DNA of 64,000 bases from Zygaena filipendulae (lineage: Eukaryota > Arthropoda > Insecta > Lepidoptera > Zygaenidae): positions 2,294,001-2,358,000 of the forward strand of contig OU015678.1 in NCBI GenBank assembly GCA_907165275.2, written 5' to 3'. Of the stretch, positions 1-10,986 are shown piece after piece; position 1 is the first letter of the stretch; each line of letters starts with the position of its first letter. The position numbers and the translations under genes were made by a program. The notes under the pieces are model-generated. The model was given only the letters and a program-made list of their open reading frames with translations. It was not told where the DNA came from and did no database searches.

Positions 1-689
1 GCTTTTTATGTCCAGAAATGTAGATAGGGAATTCAAACAGTTTTATTGTGCGTATAATATACGTATAGGGTACTTGCATGATTTTTTTTTCCAGTCTATT
101 TTAAAGATATACGGCCTACTTAAACAAAGCAATAAAAAGAAAAAAAATATGCATAAATTTATTAAATAGAGCGTTTCAAAGTTCCTACTTTTGACTTTAC
201 CGCTGAAACGCGGAATGACGTCACTGTTAAAAAATTACGCCTTATTAATCTGTGATAGAGATGTCACTGTCATATTGACAGGGTCATGTGACAGTGACAG
301 ACAGATAACTTCAATATCCAAAAGCGAAAGGTTGAACTGTGTCGAGTTACTTCTAAAAGTTCCAGAAAAGAATCGAAATGCATCTTACCGATGCATTTTA
401 AAGTAAAAAACTTCGGAAAAAATAAAAAATGTGTTGACTGTATGCACTTAGTTTCTTTTGCCTTCCCTGAAAGACACGTAATATGTTACGCGTGGCTATG
501 ATTGGTGTTTCGTTGCAACGTTCCATTTCACAAAATTGCAAGATGAATATTTTGGAAACTATTGATATTTTTTTTGGTAAATCTTTCACGATAATGCTTA
601 GGCTCTATTTTTGAAATATCGACACATTTCTTATTATAAATTTCATGCAAGTACCCTATTCTTAATGTCGCTTGTTAATTTGTTCGCAG
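1..689. other. Intron of the lachesin-type gene, no gene seen
   Basis: AT-rich intronic sequence. It holds a TGACGTCA octamer at 216-223 and a short imperfect inverted repeat around 260-305 (TGTCACTGTCA facing TGTGACAGTGACA). No exon or named repeat is recognised. Confidence 0.5.
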
Positions 690-3600
690 GCGCTCCAATA
701 CGACATGGACCTGGAGTGCCACGTGGAGGCGTACCCGCCCCCGGCCATATCCTGGGTGAAGGACGAAGTGCAGCTGTCGAACAACCAGCACTACAGGTGA
801 GACCTTCCACTTGACCCTACAGCATCAACCGTGTACTTAGCGGTAAACGAAGCTCACTACTGTGCCTGAGGTCGCGGGTTCGATCCACAAGTTAGGGTGA
901 ACATTCATTTATGTGATAGACATTTTTGTGTTTGTTTGTCCATATACAAGCTGTTGTTTTGGTCAGCAACGCGCGTAACGGAGGTAGTAATATAACTAAT
1001 ATGGGTTCTAAAAAAAATATAAAAAAAAATATTTTTTATAATTCGGAACATTATTTAAAAGAAAATCTCTGCACAAGATATCTAAAAATGTTTACATTAA
1101 ATGGTAATTGGTAAAGCCTTAGCGCGTAGACTAGAGCTACGACATCTACGCGCTACGAGCAGCTACATCGCGCGTCGCGTCGTCGCCGGTACCTACGGTA
1201 GGTACCTACTTTTGCACAAACGTTTTACCTATTTAGATCACGGTAAGTAAACAACACATTTTAGACTCTCTTTCCCTCCATACTTTACTGGGCTTAGGAC
1301 CGGCAAAGGAACTGAATAATTTAGAAATTATTAAATTAGAAATGACATTTTTATTCATTAATAATATCCATTAAAGTTCTATGGCGATGTTATTAAGTAC
1401 CTTTGGCGTATTTAAAAAGGTGAACGAACTTATTTACAATCATTAAACGTGATTTACAAATTATTGATTACACATAACACGAAGTCTTCTAAAAGTTTTT
1501 TTTATTTACACTGATTTTACGTTAACGGTTTATCTGTTCAGTGTCTACCGCGTTGCGCGATGCACACAGAAGCACGACATCGCAAATTGTCTTTTAATCG
1601 CGATAAAACAGTTTCATTCTTCGTAATCACTTCTAAAGCGTTCAGTATCTCTTGTTTTAATGTGTCGTATTCGTCATGCGTACCACTTTACGTCACCCCA
1701 CAAATAAAAGTCCAATTGAGTTAGATCGGGTGAACGTGGTGGCCACGGTATGGGTCCACCTCTTCCTATCCAACGATCACCAAACTCCGATGTTAAATGG
1801 TCAATGCCAAAGCTTCGCCCAGCATCCCAGGTAGGTATTCGCGCGCGGCTGCGCACGAAAGTAGGTATTCAAGGACTGCATCTTGAACATTAACAGGGAG
1901 CCCAGATTGACCTCTACCTGTTGTGTGACGAGGTGTAGCAAATGTTACCCATTCCCTGAGACTAAAAACAACAGTCCTTATGGTGTAACGAGTTTCACTT
2001 GGACGAGTTGAAAATGTCGCACTCCACTCGGCCACACTATTCGCTTCATCTTCGCTATTACTAAATACTCAATAAATCGTAAATTTCACTATTGGTTAAT
2101 CCTGCGAACGACCGAGCCATTTTAGCATAGAAACAACGCACGCGCAATAGCCGCGGCTGTGGAAGGCAGACTAGCTGGCGCCTGGCGCTGGCCGCTGGCG
2201 CTAGCGCCGGCGGGCGGGGGTGGCACATCGCCGCGCCCCCCGGCCCCCGCCGCCCGCCCGCCCCGCCGCATTCGCCCGCGTACCCACCGAGGCGGGGTGT
2301 ATGTAGGTACTATGTACGTAGGTACTATTGCATGCCATATGATGCGCGCCGCGCGCGCGGTCAACGACCGGTAGCGTACGTAAATCGTAGGCCCGCCCGT
2401 TTGTATAAACAAAATAAATAATTTTTTCGGATTTTCCTTGAAAAAATAATTATTTTTTTTTTATATTTTTTTTGACATCAGTATCGTTAGTACAACCACC
2501 TCTGTGACGGGCGTTGTTGACCAAAACAACAGCCTGTATAGTTGGACGCAGATAAGCAATAACATGTTAACACACAAAATTAAGTTATTGATACAGAACG
2601 CTTTATTGAGAGTTATACAACGTTTTTTAATTATGTGTTTATCTAACAATATGTGTTCAAATACCAACAAAATGTTGAACATAAAAATGTTGACACAAAC
2701 TAGCGCTATAATTTTAAAACACGATTTACTCAAAATTTCCCCAATGTTGGTTAACACACTATTGCTTATCTATGTCCAGTTCTATACCCATACTACCTGT
2801 GCCCCTCGGTTTCACCGGCGTGAGTTTCGGAATTTCATTTTCAGTATTTTCCCTTTACTTATTATTTATGTTTCTCACCCTTTAAACATTGCCTGATCTT
2901 CCGCAAATATTACAATATCAAAATTAGCCAAATCGGTCCAGCCATTCTACAAACGAACAGTAATTAATTTTTATGTAAATAAGATTATAAAGAGATAGAG
3001 CGAAACTACTGAACCGATTTTAAAATTTGTCATATTGTACTTTTATTCCCGAATTCTCACGAAAAGTTCGAGATTAACCGTGACTAGTATAGCCTTCATC
3101 TTTACATGTATAAAATTGAAGTCGTTACCGCTATCTGTTCGCGATAAACTCAAAAACTGCTGAACGGATTTTCATGCGGTTTTCACCAACAGATAGAGCG
3201 ATTCATGAGAAAGGTTTATATCTATTGTTTATCCTGGAATCCCCGCGGGAACTGATGCGAAATTACCGCGGATGAAACCGCGGGAGACAGCTAGTATTAC
3301 AATAAACTTATTTTCTTTCTTTCTTTCTTTCTTTCTTTATTTTTTTTTTTCTTTTTTCTTGCTTTCTTTCTTTTTCTTTCTTTATTTTTTTTTCTTTTTT
3401 CTCGCTATCTTTCTTTCATATTGATTATATTGTGTCCCCAACCAGGATATCCCACTTCGCGACCGCCGACGAGTTCACGGACACGACGCTGCGCGTGATC
3501 ACGATCGAGAAGCGGCAGTACGGCGTGTTCACTTGCAAGGCGCAGAACAAGCTCGGCACGGACGAGGGCCACGTCGAGCTGTTCGGTGAGCGCGCGGCGC

Positions 3601-4667
3601 CCTCTGGCGGCCGCAATTTATCAGCGATGATAGTTCAGCGGTTGGTGCGTTCGGATCAAACGCCGCAAGGCGTAGGTTCAAACCCTAACAATGAGCTTGA
3701 GCTGTCGGTGAAGGAAAACATCGTGAGGAAACCATAGCATGGTGGTAGGGCGCTCTCTAGTGCCCGGCTGGCTAGCTACCACCTTCGAGTTGCAAATCTG
3801 TCGCCGAGCACCTGACGGTGTGTTCCGGCAGCCCCATCCCATCCCATCCTCATTCCAGGTCGGCGACGCACCTGCATGCCTTCTGGTGTTGCAGATGTCC
3901 ATGGGCGGCGGTAATCACTTACCATCAGGTGTACCACTTGCCCGTTTGCCCCCTATGGCATAAAAAAAAAATCTGAGTCGTTTTAAATGATTACCTAATT
4001 TTAAGTAAAGATTTTTAAAACAAAATAATAGAAGAAATTAGTAGAGTTAGAAGTTTTTAGAGCAATCATAAAATCCCTAGAATATTTTGAAGAAAAGCTA
4101 AAAGTCTTTAGAGTAATGTAAAATGTCAAGGAATCGCTTCTTTGATTGAGCATTAATGTCCTCAAACCATTGGAAACAAGGCGAAGCCTTTAAATCTCCA
4201 TAATATTCAAAACAAAACCTTAAAGTCCTCAGAACATGTCTAAAAAAGCTTTAAAACCCCCAGAGCATTATATTAGGCGAAACTTTAAGGACCTCAAATA
4301 TAAATAAATAATATAAATCTTAAAATTTTCAGCGAAATGTAGACCTTTCTAGCAATTCTTACAGGGGTCAAACTGCGTAGTTGCATATTAAGCATGTTAT
4401 TTTTTTTTACTTTAGTTAAATTGTTCATAGAATGGTAGCTTGTTTTGATTATTATTTTTTATACAATTTTAATTTTAAGCATGCCCCTCGTTTGGTGCTT
4501 ACTTTGGTTTTCGTTTCTCCCGTCGTGTGTGTGTAGAGACGATAATACCCGTGTGCCCGCCGGCGTGCGGCCAGGCGCAGTACGACGGCGCCGCGGCCGT
4601 AGCGCCCTCTGACGTCGTGCTGGCGACGCTGTTGCTTGTGTCCACCGCTTACACCGTGAGGAGGTGA
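690..4667 (+). CDS. Lac: Lachesin-type Ig-superfamily cell adhesion protein, 3' part (three exons)
   Basis: These are the last three exons of a gene that begins left of the window: 690-796, 3446-3585 and 4537-4667. All have AG/GT borders and the phases join correctly (phase 2, then phase 1). The first two exons make one immunoglobulin domain: a Cys in LECHVEAYPPP, the core Trp in ISWVKD and the second Cys in VFTCKAQNKLG. The last exon begins ETIIPVCPPACGQ and ends in a hydrophobic stretch (VVLATLLLVSTAY) followed by RR and a stop, which fits a GPI-anchor signal. The domain sequence and the PVCPPACG tail are what I recognise as lachesin, a GPI-linked homophilic adhesion protein of insect neurons, epithelia and septate junctions. 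The stop at 4665-4667 overlaps a strong donor (AG|GTGAGT at 4663), so this exon may sometimes be spliced onward. A related IgLON or DIP protein is possible but less likely. Confidence 0.85.
828..1010 (+). repeat. tRNA-headed SINE fragment
   Basis: A box-B-like GGTTCGATCC at about 878 follows a weak box A, as in the tRNA-derived head of a SINE. The following segment runs into T-rich sequence. It is not a functional tRNA, because no cloverleaf can be completed. Confidence 0.5.
1538..2120 (-). pseudogene. Tc1/mariner-like transposase remnant
   Basis: On the minus strand an N-terminal piece starts MARSFAGLTNSEIYDLLS and reaches VNVQDAVLEYLL, then a C-terminal piece reads IPWPPRSPDLTQLDFYLWG and ends LRCRASVCIAQRGRH. 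The SPDLTxLDFxxWG block carries the last catalytic Asp of DDE transposases of the Tc1/mariner superfamily. The middle of the protein is missing, the frame shifts at least twice and there is an early stop, so it cannot be active. Confidence 0.8.
2150..2300. other. Extremely GC-rich island in an AT-rich intron
   Basis: Positions 2161-2280 are about 84% G+C by direct count (101 of 120), against a strongly AT-rich surrounding. The block abuts the 5' end of the transposase remnant and is rich in CpG. The open frames across it on both strands are products of composition, not genes. Confidence 0.7.
2537..2786. repeat. MITE family A, copy 1
   Basis: Inverted ends of about 35 bp, related by GATAAGCAAT with GTTAACA further in, enclose a 250-bp AT-rich core. 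Further copies lie at 18484-18686 and 47178-47417. Overlapping open frames on both strands reflect the inverted structure and are not genes. Confidence 0.75.
2995..3298 (+). repeat. Helitron-like repeat, 'CGCGATAAACTC' variant
   Basis: The right end has the hairpin CCGCGGATGAAACCGCGGG shortly before CAGCTAGT, the 3' signature of the Helitron-like family that fills this window. The left end is diverged. Confidence 0.65.
3309..3418. repeat. Interrupted (CTTT)n microsatellite
   Basis: Two runs of CTTT repeats with T-rich interruptions, just before the acceptor of the lachesin exon at 3446. The pyrimidine run continues towards the exon and may strengthen the acceptor. Confidence 0.8.
3628..3970 (+). 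repeat. tRNA-headed SINE with LINE-type tail
   Basis: A box-B-like AGGTTCAAACCC near 3671 is followed by about 280 bp ending CTTGCCCGTTTGCCCCCTAT and an A-run. That tail is common to lepidopteran SINEs and their partner LINEs. The element begins only about 45 bp after lachesin exon 3446-3585. Confidence 0.65.
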
Positions 4668-5104
4668 GTGCAGGGGGGCAAGATGCGTACCGAGGGGGCA
4701 AGGAGGGGCAGCTGCCCCCCTCCCTGGATCTTGTTAACGTCCCACCCTACGAACTATCTACTTTTGTCGATAAAAGACATGAAAAAGAACTTTTTGCCAT
4801 TCGCAATACAATACAGGTATAAATTTAACTTTCAACATAGCTATGGTACCTACATTATAATTAAACAATTTATACATCGATCTCATATAAAAAGTAGATA
4901 CACAGTCCCATACAAAAGTTCATTTAAAAACTGTCCACAGTCGTATTTACGTATAGCTGCGGTTATAGTTGGTATAAACATAAATTAATGCAAATTCAAC
5001 CTTAAGTACTCGACTTAAAGTTATATTTACAAAGCAATCTAAAATTTTACGACCGAGTTTCGACAGTAGGACAAGGTATTTAAAAGCGCACCCAAATGTT
5101 CAAG

Positions 5105-5271
5105 TGGGCGCTGATTGGCGGCAGGTCGCGACGTCATAACTTAGTATAAATTGTACCTAAGTGTGACGTCACACGGAATTTCAACTCAATGTAGTTCCAT
5201 TATTTTTTTATTACGCAAAAAAAGGAAAAATACGTGTCCAATTTTTTTTATTAATCTACAAGACGGACTAA
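5105..5271. repeat. MITE family C, truncated copy
   Basis: The right end GACGGACTAA and the internal GTGACGTCAC and CGAAATTTCAACTCAATGTA-like segments match the full copies at 43.4, 49.7, 54.0 and 60.7 kb. The left end is lost. Confidence 0.6.
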
Positions 5272-5529
5272 AAACTAGGTTAACAAGCCCATTGTACTTG
5301 CAGTAATCGATATTTTGTGATTTTTACTTTTTTGGCAAAAATGACATCCCAAAGAGATAGTAATCTATACATACGCAAAAATATATTTACAAATTTCTTC
5401 CTTTAACACTTTAAAAGTTGTATACGAGAAATTTCTTGATTAGATAATATCAAGAAATATTTTTTAAATCGCGGTTATCCAAACCGCCATTCTGCAAGTA
5501 CTGCGTTTGCGATAAGGGGGGCAGAGCTA

Positions 5530-5733
5530 CAGGCGAGCGGCTTGTGTGTTCACCCGCGTTAATTTCGGAGTTCCCGTGGGAATTCCGGGATAAAAAGTAC
5601 CCTATGTCCTTGTCTGTACCCCTGACAACGTGTATGCAAAGTTTGATGGTGATCGGTTGAGCCGTTATGGCGTGAAAGCCTAACAAATAAACTCACATTC
5701 GCATTTATAATAGTAAGTTATAAGGATATAGTA
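5530..5733 (-). repeat. Helitron-like repeat
   Basis: Runs on the minus strand from the TATAAATGCGAA-type start to the GGGAATTCCGGGAT region. It carries the family markers GGTTGAGCCGTTA and GACAACGTGTATGC. The 3' hairpin end is degraded. Confidence 0.7.
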
Positions 5734-6483
5734 GTCAGCGTCTCATGTCGATTGTATACTCTTAAAGAAGGAGACTAGTTTTTATAAACTTACGAGCTTA
5801 TAGAAAGTTTATTTTGACGTAGAGGGCGCCTACTTTTGCCTGTTACCGTATTGCATGCTCGAAGTATCTATCTAAAGCTTTAGCCACAACACCTATTACC
5901 TAGAAAATATAATAAGTTCGAGTTTTCGGCTGCCCTGCGATAAAACAAAGTAATTGCAATGGAATAAATTTTACAGGAGGACCAAAAAAAAAACCGGAAA
6001 TCGCTTTATTCAAAACACACCCATAGTTTAGCTATCGATTGTCTTAAGTTTAATTTCTCTGAGACTAAAGCCTTTTTGATGGTTGTGAGTATGTAGGAAC
6101 ATACGTTACGCGTGAAAAGTGCCAAAACAAAAAAAAAACTCATTTTGAAGAAGAAAAAAAAAATGTCAGTTGCTTTGTTTTTTTCCATAGGGCAGCCGTT
6201 TTGATATGCGTTTATTTCTTTGAACTGTATTGTTTTGTTTTTGCCTAAGAATTATTGCTTCGTATTATGTGTGCAAGTTTCCCCTCAAGATGTTTTCTGT
6301 CACCGTAAAGTCTATGCCCCTAATCGCTTTGATTCGTACATAGATCATCCCTAAGACCTGAGATCGGTTCCATTTGAATTTTGAATAAGAGGCGAGTTCA
6401 ACCACGGTTCCATATTCTACCATATCTATGTATATCTAGTACAAGACAATCTGATATATCCGATATAACTACATTAGTAGTTC

Positions 6484-6800
6484 TTTTCTTTTTCTTCTTA
6501 TGGACTTTCGCATATACTAATGCTGTTAAGTAAAATACATATATTATATAAATATATTGCTGTAAGGTTGGAAATTACAAACTATGGTGGTATAGATTGC
6601 AAAATATTTCTCATTGCGCTTGGAAGACACCGAGGAAATAGGCTCGAAACATATATCTTCTTGAGTACATAAAAAACGACTGCGAAAATAATTTTCCCGT
6701 ACAGCACTATATAAGATATAATACAACAAAATTCACTTTTAACATACGAAAATAAAAAAGGCATCCGCCATCTTTAATTCCCTCCAAAAAGTTCGTCTGT
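6484..6800. repeat. Dispersed repeat family I, copy 1
   Basis: Shares an ordered series of blocks with 23326-23672: TGGACTTTCGCATATA, TCATATATCTTCTTGAG-like and CCGCCATCTTTAATTCC. Short open frames here are not conserved between the copies. Confidence 0.6.
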
Positions 6801-6879
6801 AGTTTTCATAGATTTCGGAAAAAATCTAAATCTATGGTAGTTTTAATGGAATGATAACCGCTTTTTTTTTTCTACGCAG

Positions 6880-7043
6880 AGTGGTCAACGCCCAACATTA
6901 ACTATCCGGGCCTGCGGCCGGACCCGCTGGTGTACGGATATCTCCAATCAGCGGCCGGATATCGTGTAACTTTATCACAGATCAGTTATTTCTTCACAAC
7001 ACTAATTATTGTAATGAATTTGAAATCTCGGTGTCATTATTAA
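6880..7043 (+). CDS. Putative alternative last exon of the lachesin-type gene
   Basis: A long pyrimidine tract ending CTACGCAG precedes an open frame starting at 6880. Joined to the exon ending at 3585 (phase 1), the first codon is Glu and the frame reads WSTPNINYPGLRPDPLVYG, then a hydrophobic stretch (ISYFFTTLIIVMNL), and stops at 7041-7043. The entry phase is the same as that of the exon at 4537, so the two could be alternatives, each adding its own C-terminus after the last Ig domain. Spliced instead from the donor inside the 4537 exon, the frame stops within eight codons. What is seen is the splice signal, phase and protein-like composition. That it is used is inference. Confidence 0.45.
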
Positions 7044-8570
7044 TGATTGATGATTTATCACAGAGCAGCTATTTTTTCACAATGCTGAAAAATTTCTTGT
7101 TATACTATAAATTTTATTATTTGTGCATCTCATTAAAATGAATCTCAAATTGTTTATTACATATTTTTTAAACATGGCGGTTTTAAGCTGCCATTTTGTA
7201 TTTTATAAACTGTCAAATGTATCATGGAACTATAGTAATATCACTTGGGATTAAATTTAAGTGTTCGTTTAAAAAGTGTTATAGAAATAGTAATTGACTT
7301 TATAATATTATTTGGGGCTGTGCTAGTGAACGCAAACAAAACGTGGAAGCATTAATAGAAGGTTCAATGCCCTGTAAAGCCTCCGTAGACGGCAGCTCGC
7401 CGTCAACACTCGTAATGGAATTCAAACTCTAAAGTAATAAGGTGGAATTTGAACTGTGTCTAGTTTTATTGCGAGCTGATAAACGCCGTAGCATTTTTCC
7501 AGTCAAGTATTGGGCTGTAATTTGCTCACTATGTCGGAATTTATTTAATTTGTACTATACACGACTTCGTCCATGTTTAATTTGTGTCCACCCAGCTGCG
7601 CCTTTTTGTAATATACATCGTGCAACAGAAAAGCGGAATAATATTGAGGTATATGAATGTGCACAGTTGGTGCAATGAATATGTTGCTTTTAAAAAAAGA
7701 AATTACTACGGAGAAACAAAAAAAACAGTTGTTATATATGTATAACACTAACAAAAATATTTCGTTTTCACATCATCAGCTTAAGACCATAAACAAGAAT
7801 CGACCATCCATCTGGTTTTTAGTTTATAAACGGGACTGCCCGAAGAGCGATGATGTGCTGGCACTCTTTGCTCAGAAAAATATATTATGTAGATCTCAGA
7901 TAAATGAATTTTGAGAATCTCTTTTGAAGGACGATAATACAAACATTATTTAACTTTTCTGTTACATAAAAATAAGTTAAGATGAATTTGTGTTAACTCT
8001 AGCAATAATAAATTTTAATACTGATTTTAAAGGATAAATATTAGTTTAAATGAAAGATATTATATTACCAACGTTAAAGATCTTTGTCACTATTTGGAGA
8101 TAATTTGAACAAGAGAAAAAAAACTAGTAATACTTTATATTCCAAATTTTTATTATTATTTGAATTTAATAAATTATACAAACTGGAAAATATCCATCCG
8201 GTCACACCTTTCATTATTTTATAGTAGTAGCTAGGACATCAAAATATGAGTGACCTAAGTTCAGCCGCACTAGTGCGGTAAAGTAAGTCTTCCAAGCATT
8301 CAACTTCATCAACAAATTGTGAAAGGGGTCTATCATTTTAAATCGACTGACACTGGAAGGTAATATGCCAACCTTTTTAATTTTTATAAAGATTAAGAAC
8401 AAAATAATATACCTAATAGATACCTACCGATATTCGAGCCAAAGTACTAACATACTATAATTATACTGCTGCAGCTTGGAAAAAATTAGAGATTTAATAT
8501 TATGAAGACTTTGTAAACATATCACAGTGACATAAATAAAAGTTTATTATTTTATAAAAAAACACATTGG
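7044..8570 (+). other. Repeat-poor AT-rich stretch, possible 3' UTR of the alternative lachesin exon
   Basis: About 1.5 kb with no convincing coding frame and, unlike its surroundings, no copy of the Helitron-like or MITE families. An AATAAA lies near 8536 within an A/T-rich end. This fits a long 3' UTR following the exon at 6880, but nothing in the sequence proves transcription. Confidence 0.3.
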
Positions 8571-9180
8571 ATTATTTTATTTTCAAATCTATGCAACGGA
8601 GCTAAACCCGCAGCGAGATGGAAGCGTGTTACGCTAGCGTGAACGCACCTACATACCTAGTTTACACCATTTTAGGCAGAGGTTGCAAGCCAAGCATCGA
8701 CCTGCATTACTAACACCATATCCGCATATCCGCATATCGAGGTCGCCGATGCAGCAGAACATACAGCAAGAAAGTCACGTTTCCTTTACTATATTAAGAT
8801 AGGTTAATACTAGATGAGTTCACTTTTCGTTCTAACATCGAACGGCTAGTCCTAGTCTTAGATTAGTTTTAGCTAATTAGACCATCTGTTACAAAAATTC
8901 ACTTTTCGTTCTGACATCGAACGGCTAGTCCTAGTTTTAGCTAATTAGACTATTTGTTACAAAAAATTTTAGTCATAGTATTAAGACCAATTAAATAAAT
9001 TGGTTCTTTCGGCATCCTGTGGCTGTGGTTTTCATAATTAGCGTCTAGCGTAATTTCAAAATAACAGTTTTTCTTAATGCATATGGAAGTATGTACGGTA
9101 GAAAAAACAATTTGCAAAATTTTTGTCTGTGTTCTTTTTGAAAAAGTTGGACCTATTTTGACAATATTTTCACTGACAGA
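8571..9180. other. Spacer with a tandem duplication
   Basis: No gene seen. A 79-bp unit beginning TTCACTTTTCGTTCT at 8819-8897 is repeated at 8898-8966 with about 10 bp missing. The rest is unremarkable AT-rich sequence. Confidence 0.6.
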
Positions 9181-9239
9181 CCGCTGGGTATTATAAAGAG
9201 TAAAACAAATAAGCTAAGCCGCTAACTAAACAGTTCCAT

Positions 9240-9600
9240 ATAATATCATTAGCTGTTCTAAGCGGTTTCAACCGCGGTAATTTCGGAGTTACCTCGGGAA
9301 TTCCGGATTATAATATAGCCTATGTTCTCAGGGATAATGTAGCTTTCTAATGGTGAAAGAATTTTCGAAATCGGTCCAGTAGTTTTTGATTTAAATCGTA
9401 ACAAACAAAAATCAAATTTCTATACCTACTAATATTATAAAACGTTTACTCAATCAAGCAAAAACGGCTGAACGGATTTGGATGAAATTTGGCATGTACG
9501 TTGTCAAGGGTACAGAAAAGTACATAGGGTACTTTTTATCCCGGAATTCCTTCGGGAACTCCGAAATTAGCGCGGGTGAAACGGCGGATCACAGCTAGTT
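9240..9600. repeat. Two Helitron-like repeats, tail side outward
   Basis: A minus-strand copy (about 9240-9440) and a plus-strand copy (9424-9599, ending CACAGCTAGT) share the TACTAATATTATAAA start region, so the pair forms an inverted arrangement just downstream of Agp-like copy 1. Confidence 0.7.
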
Positions 9601-9720
9601 TTTGAATAAAATAATTACATTTTGTTATTTGTCAAGTTCTCTTTGTTCATTCAACTATCATAATATAATATTAACATTCAGAGCGGATTAATTACTTCTA
9701 TTATTATTTCATTATCAATC

Positions 9721-10986
9721 TCACAAGCTTTTCAATAATTTAATAAAATCCATCCAAGGGCAAAAGCCCTTGTCGTCAACTTTGCAATCCCGTAACTTTA
9801 ACAAATGAATTTTGAGTCGATTCTCATCGTCCAGTCGCGTACCATTCCTAATCTGATTCCAGGACAGGTAAAAGTATTCAATTTTCAACAAATCTATGTC
9901 GTTGTCTTCGTCGTACCACTTTTGGAACACGATTTTCCCGCCGACTGGTGTTTTTTCAAACTGTCCAGGCAAATTGTAAGGCTCAAAACGCATAGCGTTC
10001 GTCAACAAAAAGATATTTGCGTCGTGTCCATACAAGAATGTTAATTTAGGTAATTCTTTCTCGTTCAACAATATGTCTTTTATGTATTTTACCGTTGGGC
10101 GAGTTATGTCTTGGGCCAGACGAGTAATATTGAAGCATAGGTTAAGGTTTGCGGTTATAATACTTGTTAGTTTCCTCCATTTTTCTTCAGTATCGACGAG
10201 CCCCCACGCCACATTCTCTATGGGCCAGCCTTCGTAATATTGCATCATGAAAGTGTCCACTATAATTTTGCCAATTTCAAGCGGTTCAAACTCATTCAAC
10301 ACTTCGCCAACTCTGATTCTACCGTCAGTGGCTGTTTCCTCAGCAACCAAACTGCATCGTCCAAATTTTTTACAAGCATCCGAATCTTTATAACCCAGTA
10401 TCTCTTGTAGCTCTTTGAAAGCGTCGCTTAGTTGCAATCCTCTGCTAAAATCATTGAGCTCCTTGCTAACTTCTTGTTTGAACTCATCAGTTTCATTCAG
10501 AACGCCCATATTGAACACTGGGTCGTAGTTTTGTTCATGGAAAACGGTGATGTTGCATTCCGGGAAGGCTTTCTTTACCAGAGCTCTGGCTGATGCTATG
10601 GTCCTTTGCATGACATTAGCACGAACTCGGACTAAATCTTCCGACGGACAGCCGCCAGGCAACAGTCTTGTCTCGCGGAGCCACGCTGCGAAATATTCTC
10701 CGATGAAACCTTCAAGTAGCTCGCCTTTGGATGTCAAATCTCCTAATTTTTGCCTCCAAACCGGCCAAGCCTTTCGTGTGAATGTACTCAACATATTATC
10801 CGTGATAGGTGACCTTATATTGTGTCTGCTTATTACCAGCACTTGTTTCAAACGATAATTTGTATCATTTTGCGTAAACGAACCGTTGATAAAAGTGATT
10901 ATTAATACTGTCAAAAATATACATCGCGATTCCATGACTGGTCGACAAACTGACTTCACGATAACTGAATTAAAAGTTCTAACCAC
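9721..10986 (-). CDS. Agp-like secreted histidine acid phosphatase, copy 1
   Basis: One uninterrupted exon of 421 codons. The histidine-phosphatase catalytic motif is RHNIRSP at residues 54-60, and the proton-donor HD is at 321-322 (YGHDANIF). The Asn after RH, the blocks GYKDSDACKK, EKTPVGGKIVFQKW and KGFCPWMDF, and the spaced cysteines follow bacterial glucose-1-phosphatase (Agp) from end to end. Agp removes phosphate from glucose-1-phosphate and also acts on phytate. Met18 (codon 10933-10935) begins a better signal peptide (MESRCIFLTVLIITFINGS) than Met1, so the mature start is probably there, leaving 404 residues, close to bacterial Agp. Several N-glycosylation sequons are present. It lies 1.6 kb downstream of a paralogue on the same strand. 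The likely role is secretion into gut or saliva to release phosphate from sugar phosphates or phytate, which is inferred. The bacterial-transfer origin is argued in the findings. Confidence 0.95.
   Translation of the reverse strand: MVRTFNSVIVKSVCRPVMESRCIFLTVLIITFINGSFTQNDTNYRLKQVLVISRHNIRSPITDNMLSTFTRKAWPVWRQKLGDLTSKGELLEGFIGEYFAAWLRETRLLPGGCPSEDLVRVRANVMQRTIASARALVKKAFPECNITVFHEQNYDPVFNMGVLNETDEFKQEVSKELNDFSRGLQLSDAFKELQEILGYKDSDACKKFGRCSLVAEETATDGRIRVGEVLNEFEPLEIGKIIVDTFMMQYYEGWPIENVAWGLVDTEEKWRKLTSIITANLNLCFNITRLAQDITRPTVKYIKDILLNEKELPKLTFLYGHDANIFLLTNAMRFEPYNLPGQFEKTPVGGKIVFQKWYDEDNDIDLLKIEYFYLSWNQIRNGTRLDDENRLKIHLLKLRDCKVDDKGFCPWMDFIKLLKSL

Noticed and set aside
2122..2412. Open frames on both strands across the GC-rich block
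   Set aside because: Low-complexity Pro/Arg/Ala/Gly translations caused by base composition, with no splice context.
9805..10858. Plus-strand open frames inside Agp-like copy 1
   Set aside because: Antisense shadows of a clearly coding minus-strand exon; the same applies to 13022-13350 in copy 2.
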